Shown here piece after piece: positions 57,481 to 64,000 of a stretch of 64,000 nucleotides of DNA. Below the pieces are notes generated by a model. That model ran no database searches. It was given only the letters and a program-made list of their open reading frames with translations, and had not been told where the DNA came from. Position 1 is the first letter of the stretch. Every line of letters begins with the position of its first letter. The translations under genes and the position numbers were made by a program. Origin of the DNA: Corbicula japonica (taxonomy: Eukaryota; Mollusca; Bivalvia; Venerida; Cyrenidae); contig JAZAYU010000178.1 in the NCBI GenBank assembly GCA_038501625.1, positions 496,001 to 560,000 of the forward strand, read 5' to 3'.

Positions 57481-59481
57481 CAGCATGACAATCATTTTGG
57501 TTTCTTATTACACTGAACCAATACTATTAATAAAATTAAGATTCTGTAATTATTTTGTGAAATTAAGTTTGACAGATATTCCATTTCATTATTTTCAATT
57601 TACAAACCGAAGCCCAATAAGCTATACAAAGCGTGTTTGGTCATATTCACCAGCCTGTAAAACGAAAGTAACTTGCGGAGACTTAACTTCTGAATTCGAT
57701 AATTTTAAACATCCTTATTTTAGTAATGTTGTAAAATATCTTTTATTTTAAAATTTTACAATAATGAAAATACCAGAATGTAATCACACATTATAAAGTC
57801 CAATGGTTTATAGGAATAAATCAAAATAGAAACTTGAATAGTTTCATTTAACGCCCCTTGTTATCATTAAATTAAAAGCGATATTTAGGTCAGTATCGAC
57901 GTGGTCTCCCACCGGATCTGTTCATTTGTAGCTATCTTTAACGAACTCATGAATTACAGCTTATATTAACATTATGTTTGAATTACATAAATCACTATAT
58001 GTCTGTCCGTTTGCCGGGGAGTCATCTCGCCCGGCTGAATCCAACCCTCACGTAAGGGATTACTCGAGATGTATCTTACGTAGCTACATCTTTGCGCACT
58101 TGTAAGATACAACAAGAACGCCACAGCTGAATAATGCTTACAAGAAATATTGTGCTATAGGAGGTAAAAAGTAATCTAATATAACATTGCTGTTGAGTAT
58201 GTACAGTTCAACATTTAAGACAGAATGAATTTCATTGTGAAAAGAATTGCATGTGTTTAAGTTGATAGCATAAAGATTCTTAAATTTAAGGAAACTTAAA
58301 TGAAAAATTTTTCTGTGCTATTAGATTGAACATCATGTCTTGCATGAACATTTAAATGTGTGAGTTAGCGAGCGAGCGAGGGATGGATTGGGTGAAATGG
58401 GTCGGAGAGAGGGAGCGAACGAACGAACAAAAGAATGTTAACCGACCTTAATCACTGATCTGTGTGCCTTAGTATTATTGCATGTTTGTCGTAATAGGAG
58501 CTTCCCATGTCATTTTGTGGAAATTTCTCTTTTTTATTCAGTAGTCTTTGATTTCATAGGAAATTTTATTATCTAAATTGTTCATCTAAAGACTTGTCAA
58601 TCACTTAACTGATTTTGTTAATGGTTAAATTGTACCTTTCCATAGCAAAAAGTATACTTTAAATATTCTAATATCTCTAAAAGGTTAAATGTAAATTTAT
58701 GTACACAACCTTTATTTGTTCTCCAAGTTTCAATCATAACACTGAAAGAAGAAGGCATAAAAACACGCTGTTAATTTATTGTTTCCAGCTAGTTTTTGTT
58801 AGAATTTTCTATTTTCTATTCAAGTTAAGCATGTACATACAAAATATGAAAGCATTTAAGTGTGAAAATAGAATGCAAAGTATTCTGAACACAGATCAGA
58901 TATAGTGCGATAAGCACACACAGGGTTGTTTAAATTCATCAAATGACACTAATACACCGGGTTAGTCCATTTCATCAAACGAGAATACACAGGGTTACAT
59001 TTGATTGAATATTCTTAGTCTAAATTGGGTGTTTTGATCGAAGTTGCTGACTTACATTGTGACAAAAAGGCAAGAATTAACGACCATATTTAGAACACAA
59101 ACACAAAGGTAACAGACTTAGTTTTGCTTAGAGGATATCGGTCTACACTTAAAAGTGAAAACACATGCGTTTATCTGCTTCCATCAAGACAAAAAAATAT
59201 TTAACACAGGTATGACTAGTGTCATTCATTTCAAAGACATAAACAGAAAGCCAAGTCTGGAACACCGAATTATATTTTGAAACAATTGATTTTCAAGAAC
59301 ATTTAATTTAACGATTGTTCTTAAAACACGCTATTTTAATTTCAACTTATAATTTCTGATCTAGTATTGAAAAAGCAGCGTTTATCATAGTATGAATTTT
59401 CTCGGAAGAGGTGGGGAGGGGGTGAATGGCATTCTTACCAATAATGAAAACCCCACAAAAATAATTATTTTACTGAACATA
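57481..59481. other. Intergenic AT-rich DNA
   Basis: No gene is recognised on either strand. A short gcgagcgagcgagg / gaacgaacgaac low-complexity patch lies at about 58369-58431. Confidence 0.4.
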
Positions 59482-60787
59482 CGAGGGGCATTTATAAAGT
59501 ATTAATCAGTGTGGCGCTTTAGTTGTATACGTAATATTTCTGCTTAAATTTTTAGATCAACCCTTCGAAGTATTCCCCTTTGACTTGTATGCACTTTTCC
59601 AAGCGTTTAATCCAATCAGAAAATGCTTTTCGGAATGCTTCTTTGGATATAGTGTTAAGACACTGGAAAAGCGCGCTGCCGACGGCGTGCCGAGATTCAA
59701 AACGTCGACCTCTCATGTAGTTCTTAATAAAGGGATTTAACCAAAAATCGCATGGAGCAAGATCAGGGCTATATGGAGCGTGTGGTAAAGTGTCGATGTT
59801 GTTGTCGCTTAGATACGACGTTACCACCGCTGACTTGTGGGCCGGTGCGTTGTCATGCAGGAGCTTGATTCCGCGTACGCCGGTACGGGGACGGTCTGCA
59901 GTATAGTGGCATACAACAGCAGCAAGTACCGAATCTCGATATAATGTTCCCGTAACACTTCTACCTTCTGGTACAGGAATTCGAGCCACCATTCCCTGGC
60001 AATCAAAAAATAATGCATACATAATGCGTTTTGAGGTGCGAGCTCTACGGGCAATTTGGGGCCGTCCATCATTTTCACCGACCCACACCTTATTTTTTTG
60101 TTTACTGTCAGGCTCATAAAAATATACCCACGTTTCATCGCCAGTCACAATTTCATTGATGCGTTTTTGGTCAGCATTCTTGTATGTATCAAGCAGCTGG
60201 GACGCTATTCGCACGCGCTCGCGCTTTTGATCATAAATGAGGAGGTGGGGTATCCGCGTCAATATTTGAAAAACCGATGACGAATTAATGCCACATAAAT
60301 CACTTATCTCCTCGACTGTACAACGGGCATCATCTTCCACAGCTTTTTTAACAGCGGCAATATTTTCGTCAGTCATTGTGGTCACTGGACGGCCAGGACG
60401 GGCCTCATCTTTTATATCCTCCCTACCAGAGTTAAAAAGACGAACCCACCTTCTAACCGTGGAATACGAGAGAGCACAGTCCCCATAAACCTTGTCTAAG
60501 TCTGCTTTAATATCAGGTGCAGCAACGCCGAGCAAAGCGCGTACTTTACAATAAGCTCTTTGCTCATCTTGAAATTTGTTCTCTTTGTCTGCCATTTTAA
60601 CTGCAGTGTATCTGACCTTGGTCGATTCAAGTGAAGATTTCAATCACTGTAACGATTTTACCCGGTTTCCTCGTGCACGTAACTGTAGAGGAGAGTCTAA
60701 GCTTTCCATATATGTATAACATGTAGACATTTCTTTGGGATTAACGTTAAACAATCGCACTGATTAATACTTTATTAATGCCCATTG
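59482..60787 (-). mobile_element. Full-length mariner element
   Basis: The element is 1306 bp with imperfect terminal inverted repeats of about 30 bp: left cgaggggcatttataaagta then ttaatcagtg, right (inverted) caatgggcattaataaagta then ttaatcagtg. TA dinucleotides flank both ends (59480-59481 and 60788-60789), the mariner target. It carries one uninterrupted transposase gene on the minus strand. Confidence 0.92.
59552..60595 (-). CDS. Mariner transposase (DD34D), uninterrupted
   Basis: The transposase cuts and joins the element's ends at TA sites. I start at the internal ATG at 60595 (MADKENKFQDEQ), giving 347 residues; the open frame extends 16 codons further upstream. Seen: an N-terminal helix-turn-helix region with VYGDCALSYSTVRRWVRLF and the linker ARPGRP; then VTGDETWVYFYEPDSKQ (first catalytic Asp), KLLHDNAPAHKS (second Asp) and HAPYSPDLAPCDFWL (third Asp, 34 residues after the second). 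The length is normal for the family. Between QILTR and IPHLL the sequence looks shorter than in many relatives, where a longer linker segment occurs, so a small in-frame loss is possible. All three catalytic Asp are kept. Recent insertion is likely. Confidence 0.93.
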   Translation of the reverse strand: MADKENKFQDEQRAYCKVRALLGVAAPDIKADLDKVYGDCALSYSTVRRWVRLFNSGREDIKDEARPGRPVTTMTDENIAAVKKAVEDDARCTVEEISDLCGINSSSVFQILTRIPHLLIYDQKRERVRIASQLLDTYKNADQKRINEIVTGDETWVYFYEPDSKQKNKVWVGENDGRPQIARRARTSKRIMYALFFDCQGMVARIPVPEGRSVTGTLYRDSVLAAVVCHYTADRPRTGVRGIKLLHDNAPAHKSAVVTSYLSDNNIDTLPHAPYSPDLAPCDFWLNPFIKNYMRGRRFESRHAVGSALFQCLNTISKEAFRKAFSDWIKRLEKCIQVKGEYFEGLI

Positions 60788-60789
60788 TA

Positions 60790-61087
60790 GAAAATAAGTA
60801 TCCACATCTGTTAGATTTGGATGGTATATTCTTGCATACAAGATCAGGTCATCCGGTGTTTTCAACCGTGTAGGAAATTTCGATCCTACACCCCCCATGT
60901 AGAATGAGTCACGTCTTCAAGTATCTGACGTAATATATTCAAGTTAGTGACGTCATTTATAAAAAAAGTTTGCGTTAACGTCAATATTTCAGCATAATGA
61001 AAACAAATACATTTGTATACTTACACAGAAATGTTATAAATAATAAAAGGTATGTAAGAAAAAGTATCTTGCATGAAACATTCGGTA
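60790..61087. other. Intergenic DNA right of the mariner element
   Basis: No gene. A single tgacgtca palindrome occurs at about 60949-60956, not interpretable alone. Confidence 0.35.
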
Positions 61088-61191
61088 AAGATAGAAAAAT
61101 CTGTCACCTCGGGTGAACTGTTTTGGCGGGAACTCGGCAGAGCCTCGTTCCCGCAAAACAGTTAACCCTCGGTGACAGATTTTTCCATCTT
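61088..61191. repeat. 104-bp hairpin repeat
   Basis: Left arm aagatagaaaaatctgtcac, gtgaactgttttggcgggaa; right arm ttcccgcaaaacagttaacc, gtgacagatttttccatctt. The arms of about 45 bp are inverse with few mismatches around a 13-bp loop. Confidence 0.85.
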
Positions 61192-64000
61192 CACCTCACA
61201 CTCATGCATGATACTTATAAACTAGTCCTTGTTTTGAATGGAATAATCTGATCTCAGGAAAATGATTTGGATGGTAAACACTGCTCAGATATAGCTTAAA
61301 GACAGGTGCCCGGCGACTGTGTTTTCCGATCAGCAGCTCACAGTTACATGAAAGAAACTTCAGTTTAGCAGTGAACTTCAATTTTTATCATGATTATCAG
61401 CAGTTAGTTTGAAAACCTGCGGTCAGCATATTGAGCTGAGCTACAACATTGATAATGGCAGATTCCGATTCAGTTGTTGCTTATTTAAAAAAAATGTTTA
61501 ATTTCTGTCACTCTCAATACATATAACTAATTTAATAAGCTTTTACAAATTTTGAAAGTAATATTCCTGCAAAATGTTTCTTGCCATGTAAAAGCATACA
61601 TTCCTGTGATTCAGGAAATTATCACTCGGTCACGGTCTTTCAAGAAAATATTTACATTGTAAGACATTTGGCAAGAAATTTGTTGATGCAAAATGAATGT
61701 AAGATTCAGTATGTCAGTGTAGTCTCTACTGAAAGTACATTGTAACGGTTGCTGGTAATATAACATATCATTGTTATCATAATGATTGTATTTACACTCG
61801 TCTTGCACATCGTTACGATGCAAGTCTTTCTTCAGACTGTTTCCATTTTGCATCGGAGTATGCACAATGTTTGCCTTGTTATGTCAGCGAGCATACATGT
61901 TTTACCACAAGTTGCTGCAAAAAGCTTACAGTCATTCGCTTTGTGTTAAAGTGGCTGTTCTCACAACCATTCAAATTCTCTTCAGTATTTGGCAACTGAG
62001 AACATTAAGGAGTGTAAATATAATCAAGGATTCGATATTTTATCATGTTCATCAGGACATAAGAGTTGTTGAAAGCAAGCTTGAAACTATAATTGAATAT
62101 TTTATCATGTTCATCGGGATATGAAGAACAGTTGTGTTGTTAAAATCAAGTGTGAAGCTTTCTTTAAACAACCCAAATGTTTTCCATACTCTAATGAAAC
62201 ACGATAAATATTGATTTAATTCTCAAATGAGATATTCATGTTGCTTCATATTCTTCTTGTATTATTTTTACTGTATTGCAAACCAGTTTTAATAATAAAT
62301 TAGTGAGTGACACAGGTGATAACCCTAAGCCCGCCAATTGTGCTCTATTACTTTTCATGCAGTCTGATACAGGTCTACCGAGACACTTTGCTATTCAAGT
62401 AAAAACAAACAATAAATGAATGTCTAACAATAATCGAAATGGCTAAAATTCAAAGTCAACAAACCAATTTCACCTGTAGCCAAATTACCTTTGATGTCAC
62501 AAACAAGTAGGGTATTGAAAGTCTTTATATTTTATTTCCAATTTAAACATTTACAATATTCTATGTTTCTCCCCAAATCTTCCAGTTAAAACATCATTTC
62601 TCATAGTTTCTTAGGCGATCTAGTTCAAGTTTCAATATTTTAGTGCACACCCAAAGTAAGCTCCTGAACAAAAATATACTAGACTTTACATGTTATGGTC
62701 TGTGACATTTTAATGGTCATTAAAACAACTACAAAACAATTCAAATTTAAATGACAAATAGGATAATATTTTAGGAAATAAATATAAAATCTCTATTATT
62801 TTTAAACAATTGTATTGATGATGATTGTTCTTAATAACAGTAAACATTGCTTTATAGTTTGTTTGTTTGTTGTTTTTTTTCAAGGAAGGGAAAAGTCAAC
62901 TGCTGAAATCAAAATCTGACCTTTTAAAACTTCAATGGGATTTTAAAGTGCTGCAACGACACTGGCACTGCCAAATTTATTCACAATGCAGATCCTGCCA
63001 TCTTCAATCCGATACATAGCACATGTTTACCCTTAGTTTAGCACAATTAACCTCACGAATACAGTGTTTCAAACACTTGCGACAAACATTAAAGTGGACA
63101 TAAGACAAGCTTTCTGATTTGCTGAATTAATGTGATTACGTAATCAAGGAGCCTGTTAAAATTTAAACTCTGTCGAATTAAATGTGTACAATTAAGTTAA
63201 AATTTATCTATGATAGCAACAATAAAGATAAAGCATAATGTAGATTGTTTTATGTAACAATATTGGCATATGACATGTATGAATCAAATGGAAAACAAGA
63301 AGGTTGTTAGCCAAAATATAGATTTGCATCGGAGCAATATTCTGTTGTCACTTCCAAAGCAAGAGTATCATAGGGGTGTATAAAAAGAAAACAATGAAAA
63401 CTGGCAAAACTTGTTTTATTTATCATAAATCAATCAAATTAAAATGGAGTTTTAAGATTAATGGATTGAGGGTAGAAGTGTAAACTTGAAAATTTCTTTG
63501 AATATATATTTTCCACAAGTTATTTCTTATTTTTGTTGTTATACTTTATGTAAGCTTTTTTTGATCCGGTGAAAGCCGCCTACCTTTAAATTAAAGCTTT
63601 CTGGCTGTGACAATGGGCCAAAAAAGAAATGGTCAGTTGGTTGAAATAATTCGTATGAGCTTTGTTCTCATAATATTATGCAGTTTTGTTGCAATTGCAA
63701 ACAGGATATTTAAATAGAAAAAAAGCAAGGTTGACATCAATTCAAATTATATCAAAGTATCATAAAGTGTTCACTGCTAATTTGATACCACTGCTCATTT
63801 TCAAAAACTTTATACAAAACTTACATGCACAAAGAATAGAACACACAACAATAATTATTGTATCCATTGTTGACATTGTTTATAGTGCAAGCAGGTGCAG
63901 TCAAGAGTCATGTAAAATAATTAAAAAATACTAAATGCAATCAAGCCAACTGATGTCTACATATACTTGTCACTAAACAGGTTCATCTTTTTATGAATTT
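61192..64000. other. AT-rich DNA without recognisable genes
   Basis: No gene, RNA or mobile element is supported. The plus frame at 61786-62124 has no domain. Its end contains a direct repeat (attttatcatgttcatcagg at about 62036 and attttatcatgttcatcggg at about 62098, 62 bp apart). Confidence 0.4.

Noticed and set aside
60949..60956. A CRE-type tgacgtca regulatory site
   Set aside because: A single eight-base palindrome in intergenic DNA next to a transposon; a similar one also sits inside the MITE at 11.6 kb, so it carries no weight.

Overview
The window looks like an AT-rich, intron-rich invertebrate genome, most likely a bivalve mollusc. The indications are long introns packed with short inverted-repeat elements, degenerate LINE reverse transcriptases, tandem blocks with the 'ggtca' and 'gttatggcccc' words often seen in bivalve DNA, a tRNA-derived SINE, a mariner element and a double-B-box TRIM fragment of bivalve type. 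The species cannot be fixed from the sequence. There is no operon, CRISPR, phage or bacterial content.

Layout. 1-15 kb holds no convincing host gene. It contains two LINE fragments, a pair of inverted end sequences 5.3 kb apart (3.1 and 8.4 kb), several terminal-inverted-repeat elements and a tandem array near 13 kb. 15.7-23.8 kb (+) is a complete seven-exon gene for a 320-residue mitochondrial amidoxime-reducing component (mARC/MOSC) protein. Its introns carry a 732-bp inverted-repeat element and a frameshifted LINE. 23.8-26.3 kb is intergenic and rich in foldback repeats.

26.3-45.4 kb (+) is the most interesting locus. I reconstruct a 22-exon gene for a secreted protein of about 904 residues, in which every one of the 21 introns is phase 1. 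It encodes ten antistasin-like six-cysteine domains, mostly one per exon, interleaved with seven short exons that each carry a two-cysteine motif of the form C-x-G-P-x-C or a near variant. Proline- or serine/glycine-rich linker exons separate some modules. Intron 4 has a GC donor and holds a 2.85-kb foldback element with arms of about 0.9 kb. A 500-N gap lies in intron 16.

45.5-57 kb contains a small minus-strand secreted cysteine-rich gene (49.9-50.6 kb, incomplete at its 3' end). Beyond it is a decayed, internally deleted tandem copy of the 3' end of the antistasin-like gene (54.9-56.6 kb). A truncated TRIM B-box reading frame abuts the end of that copy. 57-64 kb holds a full-length mariner element with an uninterrupted DD34D transposase (59.5-60.8 kb), a hairpin repeat and otherwise unremarkable AT-rich DNA.

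The mARC gene and the antistasin-like gene show no functional link. The antistasin-like gene, its decayed copy and the cysteine-rich peptide gene are all consistent with a locus for secreted disulfide-rich proteins, but their roles are not shown by the sequence. All exon structures were read by eye from splice sites and phase and have not been tested against transcripts.
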